Notes: generated from the sequence alone by a model not told the origin. A stretch of DNA of 42,356 nt from CAZGOM01 sp964542875 (GCA_964542875.1 CAZIWA010000038.1:1-42356), one strand, 5' to 3'. Shown: positions 32,598 through 41,361, counted from the stretch's first letter. Made by a program: numbers and translations.

Positions 32598-33602
32598 CTA
32601 ATACTTCTCCCACTCGCACTGAACCCGCACTCCCGTATCCCACGACTGCATCGCCATGTTGAACAGCTCCACCGAACGCGCCGCCGCCTCCCCCGGGCTC
32701 TCCGGCAGGCGCTTTACGTCCACCGCCTGAATGAAGGCCTCGTGCTCCGCCCGGTAAGCGTCATCCCGCTCCGACGTCACCCGTTCCTGCGTCTCCTTTT
32801 CCGTTTCCCGCAACCCGATCCGCACCAGCCCGGAATCAACATCCAGCACCACCCAGCCCTTGTCTCCCACCACTTCGTATTCATGCCGCTGCGGCATCTG
32901 CATATAGTTCAAATGCACCGTCGCCAACACCGGCCGCGCGTAGTCCAGCGTCAGCGCCAGCACGTTGGGGTTGCTCGTATGCGGCATGTTCCCCGCCCGC
33001 AGCCCCGCCATCGTCACCCCGGCGGGCAAATCCTTCAGCAACCACAAAAGCAGGTCCGGCTGGTGCGCATAGTCCAGCACCAGCGCGCCCTTAAGCTTCT
33101 CCTGATACCGCGACAATGAATTCCTCAACGTGATGAACGACCCCACCCGGCAATGCAGATGCGCCACCTCGCCGATCATCCCCGACGCAATGATCTCCTT
33201 CATGCGCAGAATCGCCGGATGAAAGTGCAGGTGGAACCCCACGCACAGCGTCTTCCTGTGTGCCCGCGAAGCCTCGATCATCCTGCGCGCTTCCGCTGCA
33301 TCCACGCAGATCGGCTTTTCGCACAGCACATGCGCCCCAGCCTCCATCGCCCTGACCGCCTGAGTCGCGTGCAGATGATGCGGTGTGGCGATCAGCACCA
33401 TCTCCGGCCCGGCCGCCAGCCCCGCCTCCAGCGAGGCATGCGCCTTCAAATGCCCAAGCTCGCCCCGGGCTCCTTCCAAAACCGTCGGCGAAGGCTCGCA
33501 AACCTCCACTTCCAGGTCTGCCCGCCCGGAAAGCAGCCGGGCGTGCCGCTTGCCGATCGATCCCAATCCCACCACCAGCATCCGCCTGCGTTGATTCGCC
33601 AT
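32598..33602 (-). CDS. Gfo/Idh/MocA-family sugar oxidoreductase
   Basis: A 334-residue NAD(P)-dependent dehydrogenase. The N-terminal Rossmann motif is VVGLGSIGKRHARLL (10-24), and LIATPHHLHA and CEKPICVD (Cys94-Glu95-Lys96-Pro97) are family hallmarks. GFHLHFHPAILRMKEII and ALVLDYAHQPDLLLWLL (with the His of the usual D..H block) belong to the C-terminal domain. Relatives oxidise or reduce free or modified sugars and inositols. It is the last gene of the transglutaminase-like, SDR, Gfo/Idh unit with 37-50 bp gaps. ATG 33602 has AAGGGA upstream. It could provide a second oxidation step or process a modified sugar in the locus. The substrate is not predictable from sequence. Confidence 0.87.
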   Translation of the reverse strand: MANQRRRMLVVGLGSIGKRHARLLSGRADLEVEVCEPSPTVLEGARGELGHLKAHASLEAGLAAGPEMVLIATPHHLHATQAVRAMEAGAHVLCEKPICVDAAEARRMIEASRAHRKTLCVGFHLHFHPAILRMKEIIASGMIGEVAHLHCRVGSFITLRNSLSRYQEKLKGALVLDYAHQPDLLLWLLKDLPAGVTMAGLRAGNMPHTSNPNVLALTLDYARPVLATVHLNYMQMPQRHEYEVVGDKGWVVLDVDSGLVRIGLRETEKETQERVTSERDDAYRAEHEAFIQAVDVKRLPESPGEAAARSVELFNMAMQSWDTGVRVQCEWEKY

Positions 33603-33639
33603 CGTCGATCCCTTCTTCCTTTTTGAATTTTTTCCCTGC

Positions 33640-34455
33640 TCACTTCCACACGCTGAACCCGCCATCCACCACCAGGTTGTGCCCGGTGATGTACGCCGAG
33701 GCATCGCTGGCCAGAAACACTGCCGCACCTTTCAAATCCACCCCATCGCGCCCCATGCGCCCAAGCATGCACGCATCGCTGTACGCATCGATGAACGCCT
33801 GCGGCTGCCCCCGCTGGAACCCGCCTGGTGAAATCGCATTCACACGAACGCCCCACGGCCCCAGGTACCCCGCCACATCCCGAGTCAGCCCGATGACCGC
33901 CCCCTTGGCCGCCGCGTAGTCCACCGGCTGCGCCGACATACCTTCCGGGTACATCCGCCGGTCACGCCCCACCAGGCCCGCGATGCTTGCCACATTGATG
34001 ATGCTCCCGGACTTCTGCTTCATCATCTGCCCCGCCACATGCTTGCACACCAGAAACGGCGCCGTCACGTTCGTCGTCTGAACGCTCTCCCATGTCCCCA
34101 GGAGCCTTTCCTCCAATTTTGTCGATCCCGCATTGGCCCCGCCGCCGCCGCCCCCCACATTGTTCACCACAATGTCCAGTCGCCCCAGTGCCTCAATCGC
34201 TTTCGCCACGCCTGCCTGCACGCTCGCCTCGCTGGCGCCGTCCACCCCGATCCCGATCACTTCCTTCCCTGTCGCCGCTTTGATCTTCGCCGCCGCGCTG
34301 CTGGCATTCTCCGCCGTGCGCGAAGTGATCACCCCCGTCGCCCCCGCCTCCGCCAGCGCCAGGGCCATGTCATATCCCAGCGTCCTGGCTCCGCCCACCA
34401 CCAGAAACCTGCGCCCCGTCAGGTCGAACAATTGCGCCACCGTTGGAAATGCCAT
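33640..34455 (-). CDS. Short-chain dehydrogenase/reductase
   Basis: A 271-residue classical SDR. The cofactor loop is GGARTLGYD (21-29), a variant of TGxxxGxG. NNVGGGGGG (98-106) includes an unusual run of six Gly, Ser157 is the catalytic serine, and YAAAK gives Tyr180 and Lys184. The end, DASAYITGHNLVVDGGFS, is typical. Relatives include gluconate 5-dehydrogenase, 2-deoxy-gluconate 3-dehydrogenase and rhamnose/fucose dehydrogenases. The locus context fits a sugar or sugar-acid dehydrogenase. ATG 34455 has GGAG eight bases upstream and is preferred over 34500. It is the middle gene of its unit, 50 bp after the transglutaminase-like gene. Confidence 0.87.
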   Translation of the reverse strand: MAFPTVAQLFDLTGRRFLVVGGARTLGYDMALALAEAGATGVITSRTAENASSAAAKIKAATGKEVIGIGVDGASEASVQAGVAKAIEALGRLDIVVNNVGGGGGGANAGSTKLEERLLGTWESVQTTNVTAPFLVCKHVAGQMMKQKSGSIINVASIAGLVGRDRRMYPEGMSAQPVDYAAAKGAVIGLTRDVAGYLGPWGVRVNAISPGGFQRGQPQAFIDAYSDACMLGRMGRDGVDLKGAAVFLASDASAYITGHNLVVDGGFSVWK

Positions 34456-34505
34456 GCACTGACTCCGTTGTGTTTGGGTTTGCTGTAAAAAATCCATCAT
34501 CCGGC

Positions 34506-35522
34506 TTACGCCCGGCTTTGAAGTTCCCCGTCGCTGATCCCGAATTCCCTCCGGAACTCCTCAACCCCCATCTGATACACCCGATCCGTGATCCCCCCGC
34601 CGTCGGCCAGTTCATTCAGCACCGCAAGGTGCCTGGCCCGGTCGCGCGCCTGTTTCTCTCTCACCTGAGGCGTCGCCCAGAACCACTCTCCCACGTAAGG
34701 CGCGTTCACGTCATGCCGCGAAATCTGCACCGGGCATCCCGGGCTCAAGTTCTTGTACCAGTAGTATTCCAATGTCGTTCGGCTCCCCTGCTCCGCACCG
34801 TATCCCACCACCTCCATCGGACGCGTCACCGCCTCAGGCATCCGCGTGAAGCACTCCGGTCGGCTCCTGATCTCATCCACGCTGTAAAACCGCCCGGAGC
34901 TGTCCATGCAGTAAAGATGATGCTGCGGATCGAAAAATCCCCACCGCCCATCGATGAAAACCTCTGCCACCGTATGCCCGCCCAGCAGCCTCTCGGGCTC
35001 CATGCCTCCCGCATCTTTCCACGTCCAGCAGATCACAGGCCGCGCCGGGATCCCGATCATCTGGCACATCGCGCACAGCAGCCGCGCCCGGCATGAACAA
35101 TGCCCGGACCCCTTCAAAAGCGTCTCCTGGTCAGACTCCCCATACAGAAACACCGGCGAGCGCGGGTACCGCCTCACCAGTTCGAAATACATCGACTGCG
35201 AAAGCGCTACCGCCTTCTCCCCATCACTCATCCCCGGCTTCACCAGGGATGCGATAAACGCCTCCAGCACCAGGTTCATCCCCGGCTCATACGGCTTTTC
35301 GATCTTTCCGTACTCTCCGCCATACAGATACTCCCGCGTTTGATCGCACAGCAGCAGCCCGTTCCGGCTCACCTTGCCAAACGGCGTTTGCGCCCCGGCA
35401 AGGCACTCGGTCGCGAAAGTAAACGCCATCTGCTCGGCACGCTGCCGCGCGCCCTCCAGATGAAACCGCATTCCCGCGTATTTTTTCAGATGCGCCGGCA
35501 CCAGGTCAACAGTCTTCATCAT
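34506..35522 (-). CDS. Transglutaminase-like domain protein
   Basis: A 338-residue cytoplasmic protein with a transglutaminase/protease core. The catalytic triad is inferred as Cys142 (GSGHCSCRARLLCAMCQ, followed by the family's GIPAR), His183 (LGGHTVAEVFIDG) and Asp198 (WGFFDPQ). The region after the triad (about 205-338) is Arg/Glu-rich. Members act as proteases, amidases or transglutaminases, and many have unknown substrates. It is the first gene of a unit with an SDR and a Gfo/Idh dehydrogenase, downstream of two motif copies, so it appears to belong to the sugar regulon. Two adjacent ATGs (35522 and 35519) follow AAGCAAGG. The upstream frame to 35633 begins with TTG and is not used here. 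Confidence 0.75.
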   Translation of the reverse strand: MMKTVDLVPAHLKKYAGMRFHLEGARQRAEQMAFTFATECLAGAQTPFGKVSRNGLLLCDQTREYLYGGEYGKIEKPYEPGMNLVLEAFIASLVKPGMSDGEKAVALSQSMYFELVRRYPRSPVFLYGESDQETLLKGSGHCSCRARLLCAMCQMIGIPARPVICWTWKDAGGMEPERLLGGHTVAEVFIDGRWGFFDPQHHLYCMDSSGRFYSVDEIRSRPECFTRMPEAVTRPMEVVGYGAEQGSRTTLEYYWYKNLSPGCPVQISRHDVNAPYVGEWFWATPQVREKQARDRARHLAVLNELADGGGITDRVYQMGVEEFRREFGISDGELQSRA

Positions 35523-35633
35523 CCTTGCTTTCCTTTCCCTCGCCTTTTTCAGGCCGTGATCCGGCGCAAACCATGCGTGTTCCGCAATGCCTCCCGGAAA
35601 GGTCCACAGCTTCAAATCTGAGGCATCAGCCAA

Positions 35634-35675
35634 TAAGATATATTTGATATAATTTTAATACTTATCATAAGATAA
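35634..35675. promoter_or_regulatory. Divergent promoter with operator-like motifs and TATAAT
   Basis: The AT-rich divergent region holds TAAGATAT (35634-35641), TAAGATAA (35668-35675, the reverse of TTATCTTA) and the palindrome CTTATCATAAG (35661-35671). A perfect -10 hexamer TATAAT lies at 35648-35653 on the plus strand, without a consensus -35. The motif copies flank it, as expected for repression of the lactonase gene (ATG 35779). The minus-strand unit starts at 35522. Confidence 0.55.
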
Positions 35676-35778
35676 TATTACAACAAAACAATTGCCGCGC
35701 CAAACCCGCATGCCGAGGGTAACGCCTTTTTGCCCTCCGGCTTCCCGCCCTTTACCTTCATCACCACCGGACCCACCC

Positions 35779-36819
35779 ATGCCCACTCATACCCGACATC
35801 GCCTCTTTATCTCCAGCCTGGCGCAAGGCGCAGGCCCCGGGCTTTACTCTGCCTTTTTCGACACTCCCACAGCGCAATTTTCCTCTCCGTCACCCATTCA
35901 AACGTCGCTCTCGAACACATTCATCCTGACCTGCTCCCCCGACCGCACACGGCTGTACGCTGCCGAGATCGCCAAAGACCATCCCGGAGCCATCCACGCC
36001 TTCTCACTCTCGCCGGATCACCCACACATCACGCTCCTGGCCTCACAGCCGGCGCTGGAACCCGTCCCCTGCTTCATCGGCATCACCTCCGACGGCCAAA
36101 CCCTTTTCATCGCAGGTTACAGCCAAGGCGGCATCGCCTCCCACCGCATCACACCAGGCTCCCCCCTCTCGGCAGGCGTTTACGCCATCCCTCCCGCGCC
36201 AGGCAAGCCCCGGGCCCACTGTGCCATCGCCCATCCAAGCGCCCCGTTCCTGGTAAGTGCCTTTCTTGGCCTGGATCAGATCACCTGCCACAGACTTTCC
36301 GGCGACGCCCACTCCCCCGTCCTGACCCACACCCTCCAACTCCCTCCCAAGTCGTGCCCGCGTCACCTCGCCTGGCACCCCACGCAAAACCTGCTTCTTG
36401 CCATCACGGAATTGAGCAACCAGGCCCTGGTCATTGCATTTGATCCCGCCGCCGCCAGTCTCACCTTGCTTGACTCGGTTCACACCGTCCCCGCAGACTT
36501 CATCCCCGCCAGCCGCGGCGCCGACATCGCCATCCACCCCGCGGGAAGCCTCGTCTTCGCATCCAACCGCGGGCACGACTCGATCTCCGCTTTCCGGCTC
36601 GACCCGCTTGCCGGTAAGCTTTCCCTCATTGACTATTTCCCCGCAACCGGCCGGGCGCCGCAATCCATCAAGTTCACACCCTGCGGCGAATACCTCCTCT
36701 GCGCCAACCTGAAATCCAATGAAGTCACGCCCTTCAAAGTCGCTCCAACCACAGGCAGCCTCACCCCTGCCGGCGCACCCCTCGCCATCGCCTCTCCCAG
36801 TTGCATCCTCTTCGCCTGA
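35779..36819 (+). CDS. Seven-bladed beta-propeller lactonase (6-phosphogluconolactonase/YbhE type)
   Basis: A 346-residue protein of the lactonase, 7-bladed beta-propeller family. Repeated blade patterns include YSAFFDTPTAQF, IHAFSLSPDHP, CFIGITSDGQTLFIAGY, AHCAIAHPSAPFLVSAFLG, IAIHPAGSLVFASNRGHDSISAF and SIKFTPCGEYLLCAN. The SNRGHDSI block with Arg is typical of the active site side. The family hydrolyses 6-phosphogluconolactone or other sugar lactones. No signal peptide, so cytoplasmic. In this locus it would open the lactone made by one of the dehydrogenases before dehydration by the enolase-type enzyme. ATG 35779 is the start of the conserved region. Codons end in C, as in other plus-strand genes. 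Confidence 0.83.
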   Translation: MPTHTRHRLFISSLAQGAGPGLYSAFFDTPTAQFSSPSPIQTSLSNTFILTCSPDRTRLYAAEIAKDHPGAIHAFSLSPDHPHITLLASQPALEPVPCFIGITSDGQTLFIAGYSQGGIASHRITPGSPLSAGVYAIPPAPGKPRAHCAIAHPSAPFLVSAFLGLDQITCHRLSGDAHSPVLTHTLQLPPKSCPRHLAWHPTQNLLLAITELSNQALVIAFDPAAASLTLLDSVHTVPADFIPASRGADIAIHPAGSLVFASNRGHDSISAFRLDPLAGKLSLIDYFPATGRAPQSIKFTPCGEYLLCANLKSNEVTPFKVAPTTGSLTPAGAPLAIASPSCILFA

Positions 36820-36914
36820 TTTTTCCCGTTTAAATGGGTGAAGGAACGGCTCAACGCAAAAGCAGGACTCACGCATCCGGCGACCCGCCGCGTCGTAAAC
36901 TTCAGCGCTGATGG

Positions 36915-37460
<546 letters not shown>

Positions 37461-37554
37461 GATGTGCTCCTGTAACAGGCTTGTGATGTCCAACCGGTTC
37501 CCCGCGATAGTAGGCGGCGACGAATCGTGCATCAACAGGGCGAAAAGGCGTATC

Positions 37555-38037
37555 TCACATCGACTTCACATGCGCCACCAGTTGGTCCAGCGCCTTGCCC
37601 CAGCCTTCTGCGAAGCCCATCTCTTCATGCTGCTTGCGATTCGCCTCGCTGGCATGAAGCACCGTCGCGGTGTACCGCGTACCCTTGCCCTTGGGCTCCA
37701 GGGTGATGATCGCGGTCATAAACGGCTTCTCCGCAGGCCGGAACCCGGGCAGCAGCGTGTCCGTGAACACCAATCGCTCATTGGTCACCACTTCCAGGAA
37801 ACAGCCGACATTGGGAAATTCCTGCCCCTCCGGCGACAGCATCACCGTCCGGAAAATCCCGCCCGGCCGCAGATCGATCTCACACTGCGTCGTCTTCCAT
37901 GGCGCAGGCGTAAACCACTTCACCACATGCTCCGGCTTCGTCCAGGCCGTCCACACCAGCTCCCGCGGCACATCCACCACACGTTCAAGAACCAGGTCCA
38001 GCTTCTTGTCGATTTTCAGTTTCTGTGTTTTCGCCAC
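37555..38037 (-). CDS. SRPBCC/AHSA1-domain protein
   Basis: A 160-residue START-like (AHSA1) domain protein. LDLVLERVVDVPRELVWTAW, TKPEHVVKWFTPAPWKTTQCEIDLRPGG and the terminal EEMGFAEGWGKALDQLVAHVKSM match the activator of Hsp90 ATPase 1-like group, common in bacteria. It has a hydrophobic ligand cavity. Known members act as lipid/cofactor-binding proteins or of unknown role, often near ArsR-type regulators or DHFR-like genes. Here it precedes a DHFR-like gene by 94 bp in the same direction, which fits a shared transcript. The start is GTG at 38037 with GGAG upstream. Confidence 0.87.
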   Translation of the reverse strand: MAKTQKLKIDKKLDLVLERVVDVPRELVWTAWTKPEHVVKWFTPAPWKTTQCEIDLRPGGIFRTVMLSPEGQEFPNVGCFLEVVTNERLVFTDTLLPGFRPAEKPFMTAIITLEPKGKGTRYTATVLHASEANRKQHEEMGFAEGWGKALDQLVAHVKSM

Positions 38038-38112
38038 GGCCGCTTCTCCTTGAATTGGAATCCCTCTTCATCAATCCACACGCATGCGCTTGAAGTTACC
38101 AAAACCTGCCGG

Positions 38113-38529
38113 CTACTCCCACTTCCCGCCGCGCTGTTTCTTAATCCCCGCCCGAGACTTCTTTCCCGAAATCCGCCGCTCCTTAGACCCCCGCGTCGGC
38201 TTGGTCTTCATGCGCTTCTTAGGCGCTTCCAGGCCCGACCGGATAAACGCCACCAGCCGCGCCCGGGCATCTTCACGATTGCGGTCTTGCTGCCGGTGCT
38301 CCTGCGCATGAATGATCAAAATCCCCGCCTCGGTCAGCCGGGAGTCGCTCTTAGCCAGCAACCGGGCTCGCACCGCTTCCGGCAGCGCCGTTGAATGCGC
38401 AACATCAAAACGCAGTTCCACACAGCTCGAAACCTTATTGACGTTCTGCCCCCCCGGCCCCGAAGCACGCACAAAGCGCTCCTCCAGCTCGTCGTCAGGA
38501 ATCATGATGCTTCGGGATACTTCCAGCAT
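38113..38529 (-). CDS. arfB: Peptidyl-tRNA hydrolase ArfB, ribosome rescue factor
   Basis: A 138-residue protein with the release-factor GGQ motif (ASGPGGQNVNKVSS, 22-35, with Gly26-Gly27-Gln28) and a basic tail rich in Lys and Arg (KKRMKTKPTRGSKERRISGKK). This is the layout of ArfB/YaeJ. The enzyme enters stalled ribosomes lacking a stop codon, anchors the tail in the empty mRNA channel and hydrolyses the peptidyl-tRNA. ATG 38529 has GAGG about five bases upstream. Downstream (minus direction) lies the AHSA1 gene, 75 bp away, possibly with its own promoter. Length and tail are normal for the family. Confidence 0.92.
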   Translation of the reverse strand: MLEVSRSIMIPDDELEERFVRASGPGGQNVNKVSSCVELRFDVAHSTALPEAVRARLLAKSDSRLTEAGILIIHAQEHRQQDRNREDARARLVAFIRSGLEAPKKRMKTKPTRGSKERRISGKKSRAGIKKQRGGKWE

Positions 38530-38889
38530 GCTGCCTCAAAGTGTATGTCGGCAAGGTAAAAAAGAGAAAAATCAAGCCTACGGCAGCGTTTCAGACTCGC
38601 ATATGTTTTGACGCTTCCATTGGCATTTTCTGCGCCCCAGCGGGGCGATCGGCTGTAGCCGGGGGCAAGCGAGTCTTCGAGCGCAGCCCCGGACAATAAC
38701 CATTTGATTGCTTCTTGTTTTTCAGCACTCTCGATGATTGCTGAAAAAAGTCCCCGCCGCGTAAGAGTCACAGTAGCTGGGAAAGCCATCAGTCGCTTTT
38801 GAAGGGTCTCCACGCCAACGATCCGTCCAATGGATAACCACCCACGCAAAAACAACCATTCCCAGCTTTGAGGGTATATTCTTAAGACT
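38530..38889. repeat. 360-bp spacer with REP-like hairpins
   Basis: No gene is supported. GCCCCAGCGGGGC (38634-38646) is a short perfect hairpin. Right after it, a second GC-rich inverted repeat runs from about CCGGGGGC (38659) to GCCCCGG (38692) with GAGTCTTCGAGC in the loop. Similar GTAGCCGGGGGC-type palindromes are known as dispersed intergenic repeats in several bacteria. The loop core GAGTCTTCGAG also occurs at 32472-32482 in another spacer. The AT-rich last 60 bases probably hold the yebC promoter. Confidence 0.5.
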
Positions 38890-39621
38890 ATGGGACGCCA
38901 ATGGCTGTACGCAAAACGATTGATCGCCGGACTCAAAAAGGGCCGCGCCAACACCAAGTTGACGCGTGAAATCACCCTCGCCTCCAGGATCGGCGGCTCA
39001 GACCCGTCAATGAACGCCCGGCTTTTCGCCGCCGTCGAAAAAGCCAAAAAAGAAAGCGTCCCCAAAGACGCCATCCAGCGTGCCATCAACAAGGGCGCAG
39101 GGATTGGCGACGATAAGCAGACCATGGAACACGTCATCTACGAAGGCCGCGCGCCGCATAACGTGCCGGTCATCGTGGAGGTCTATACCGACAACGTCAC
39201 CCGTACCGCTCCGGAAATCCGCGTGCTGTTCCGCAAAGGCCAACTGGGCATCTCAGGCGCCAACAAATTTGTCTTTGACAGCGTCGGCCTTGTCGAAGCG
39301 CATCACCCGAACGTGGATATTGATCTGGAAGAAGCCGCGATCGAAGCTGGCGCAAACGAAGTCCAGCCGCTCACGCACGAAGAAAACGACGACATTCTCA
39401 AGGGTTCCGCCGGAGCGAAATTCATCTGCGAACGCGCCGACATCAAAACCGTTTCCCAATGGCTTGGGACCCACGGCTGGACGGTCATCACCAGCGAAAT
39501 CGGCTACGTCCCCAAAATCCTCCCCGAGCTGACCGAAGCGCAACGCGAAGAAGTCGGCGAATTTCTGCACGCCCTGGACGAACACGACGATGTGCACCGG
39601 GTATGGGCCGCGGTGAAGTAA
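38890..39621 (+). CDS. YebC/TACO1-family translation/regulatory protein
   Basis: A 243-residue YebC/PmpR/TACO1-type protein. MGRQWLYAKRLIAGLKKGRANTK replaces the usual MAGHSKWANIKHRK start. NARLFAAVEKAKKESVPKDAIQRAI, the central NVPVIVEVYTDNVTRTAPEIR and late NDDILKGSAGAKFICERAD then follow in family order. Known members promote translation of difficult proline stretches or act as DNA-binding regulators. The altered N-terminus places it in the less studied, TACO1-like branch common in PVC bacteria. No Shine-Dalgarno is seen before ATG 38890. An antisense open frame (38502-39137, minus) overlaps but lacks domain support. Confidence 0.87.
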   Translation: MGRQWLYAKRLIAGLKKGRANTKLTREITLASRIGGSDPSMNARLFAAVEKAKKESVPKDAIQRAINKGAGIGDDKQTMEHVIYEGRAPHNVPVIVEVYTDNVTRTAPEIRVLFRKGQLGISGANKFVFDSVGLVEAHHPNVDIDLEEAAIEAGANEVQPLTHEENDDILKGSAGAKFICERADIKTVSQWLGTHGWTVITSEIGYVPKILPELTEAQREEVGEFLHALDEHDDVHRVWAAVK

Positions 39622-39789
39622 TGACGCTGTTCTTTGGCGGCTCGGCCCCCGCATCAGGCTTCATCCATAAACGCCCAGGCAGGTCGGATTTAGACGTCTT
39701 CGCCGTAATCCGGCACCCCGTTTATCGCCGAAATTCAAATCCACGGCAGCCGTCCAAACGTCACCCAAGCCCCGCCAAGAGAAGCATTA

Positions 39790-40548
39790 TTACTTCAAAT
39801 GCGGTGTGATCAGTTGCGTCCAGAGTCGATAGCCTTCCTCGGTGTTGTGAATACCATCCGACACGAACAATTCCGGCCTCGGGCGACCTTCCGGCCCGAG
39901 CATCGGGGTCCACAGGTCAACGTAATCCAGGTTCTTTCCCTCAGCGACCATCGCCTTGAGTAGTTCGTTAAGCTCGATCTGCTTGGCGGCTCTCTTAAAG
40001 CGCCCCGGCGTGGGGTTGAGCGAAAGAATAATGATCCGCGTGTCGGGAAGAGCGGCTTGAACCTTTTTGATGAACTGGGCGTATTGGTCGGCAACCTCTC
40101 GGACAGTGACCTTCGGATTCTCCACGTCATTCGCGCCCTCACGAAGCACGATGGTTTTAGGCTTATAGGGGATGACAATCCGATCCGTGTAGTAAAGGCA
40201 TTCGGCCATGGTCGATCCGCCAAACCCCCGATTGATGACCGCATGCTCCGGGAAATCCTTGGCCAGTGTCTTCCACTTCTGAATCCCCGATGACCCCACA
40301 AAAAGGATGGCTCCCTGAGGCGGAGCCGATTCACGGTCCTGCCGTTCGAACGCTTGGATTTCTTTCTCCCACCTCATCCGCCCCGTCTCAGCCGCCGGGC
40401 GCGTCGCCGGCTGCGTTGCAGGTTGAGTCGCTGAATCTGGCGATGCAGCCCAGATGCCTGCCGGAACCGCGCCCAAAAGCACAGCCAGCCCGGCAATAAG
40501 ACTGATCTTCCTGATTCCGACAAGTGAGCCAATTTTCATCGCAGGCAT
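39790..40548 (-). CDS. Secreted SGNH hydrolase
   Basis: A 252-residue exported SGNH hydrolase. The signal peptide (about 4-35, KIGSLVGIRKISLIAGLAVLLG) is followed by a short TQPATQPATRPA low-complexity linker. The blocks are ILFVGSSGIQKW (GSS in place of GDS, with Ser as nucleophile), INRGFGGSTMAE, REGANDVENP and SDGIHNTEEGYRLW with Asp and His. This form is frequent in Planctomycetota and is related to platelet-activating-factor-acetylhydrolase-like esterases. ATG 40548 is used, and ATG 40539 is equally possible. Function is likely hydrolysis of an ester in the periplasm or outside the cell. The gene stands alone on its strand. Confidence 0.86.
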   Translation of the reverse strand: MPAMKIGSLVGIRKISLIAGLAVLLGAVPAGIWAASPDSATQPATQPATRPAAETGRMRWEKEIQAFERQDRESAPPQGAILFVGSSGIQKWKTLAKDFPEHAVINRGFGGSTMAECLYYTDRIVIPYKPKTIVLREGANDVENPKVTVREVADQYAQFIKKVQAALPDTRIIILSLNPTPGRFKRAAKQIELNELLKAMVAEGKNLDYVDLWTPMLGPEGRPRPELFVSDGIHNTEEGYRLWTQLITPHLK

Positions 40549-40624
40549 CCGCTCTAAGAAGTCAGAACATTCAATGCTGGCATTTTAGCCAATCCCTGCG
40601 GCATTCACGTCCCTGTCGCGGGGC

Positions 40625-41077
40625 TCATCGGGAAGTCTGCCGCCCCAGCTCTTGGGCCAGCCCGATGAGAATTCCTTCGGGGCCCCGGATGTAGCAAAGC
40701 CGATATGCATTTTCGTACTGGACCACTTTGCCGACGACCTTTGCGCCGCGTTTGCTGAGCCGGGCCAGCGTATCGTCAATGTCCTCCACGGTGAACATGA
40801 CACGCAGGTAACCCAGAGCATTCACCGGGGCATTGCGATGATCAGCGGCCACAGGCGGCGCGAGGAATCGCGACAACTCAAGCCGGCTGTGACCATCCGG
40901 CGTGCGCATCATGGCGATCTCAACGCGCATGTCCCGTAATCCCGTGACGCCATCCGCCCATTCACCCTGGATCGGAGCGCGCCCCTCAAGGCTGAGGCCA
41001 AGCTCCCTGAAGAACTCAATGGCGGCATCGATGTCTTCCACCACAATGCCGACGTTGTCCATCCGCTTGACCGTCAT
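40625..41077 (-). CDS. VOC (glyoxalase/bleomycin-resistance-like) family protein
   Basis: A 150-residue VOC protein with two beta-alpha-beta-beta-beta halves: MDNVGIVVEDIDAAIEFFRELGLSLEG for the first and RVMFTVEDIDDTLARLSKRGAKVVGK for the second. The end, RLCYIRGPEGILIGLAQEL, carries the usual metal-binding Glu region. Members are glyoxalases, dioxygenases, resistance proteins or epimerases, and the exact reaction cannot be read. ATG 41077 has AGGAGG a few bases upstream, the strongest Shine-Dalgarno in this part of the window. There is no signal peptide. It lies between the SGNH gene and a spacer with a GAGAGTAG/CTACTCTC inverted repeat. Confidence 0.87.
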   Translation of the reverse strand: MTVKRMDNVGIVVEDIDAAIEFFRELGLSLEGRAPIQGEWADGVTGLRDMRVEIAMMRTPDGHSRLELSRFLAPPVAADHRNAPVNALGYLRVMFTVEDIDDTLARLSKRGAKVVGKVVQYENAYRLCYIRGPEGILIGLAQELGRQTSR

Positions 41078-41361
41078 GACGCCTCCTTGGCGCAACAGCT
41101 TCAGTTCTCAGCAAGAAATAGAGGAAGCAGAGAGTAGAACCCAGCACAGTGAACGGGGTCTTCCGCTCTACTCTCCACCACTCTACTTCGCAATTGAGTT
41201 GGTTAACCAGCGCACACGTAAAGAATCAGTTGACTGCAATTCAATAAACGTTTTAACGCAATGGAGATTTCACTCGTGCCACGCATCGTTACGATATCGG
41301 ATACGGGATGCCACTCATCCTGGCTTCCCTGTTGGAATACTGTCACTACAGGACACCGCTG
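41078..41361. other. Spacer with an inverted repeat
   Basis: GAGAGTAG (41130-41137) pairs with CTACTCTC (41168-41175), with CCC/GGG between them. CTCTACT recurs nearby. No coding frame is supported before 41362. The rest is AT-richer than its surroundings and could hold promoters for both divergent genes. Confidence 0.45.

Noticed and set aside
35523..35633. N-terminal extension of the transglutaminase-like protein from a TTG at 35633
   Set aside because: It would start at the edge of the AT-rich promoter region, whereas two ATGs behind a plausible ribosome site begin the conserved protein.
38502..39137. 211-codon minus-strand frame over the 5' half of yebC
   Set aside because: No domain, no ribosome-binding site, and overlap with a clearly conserved gene.
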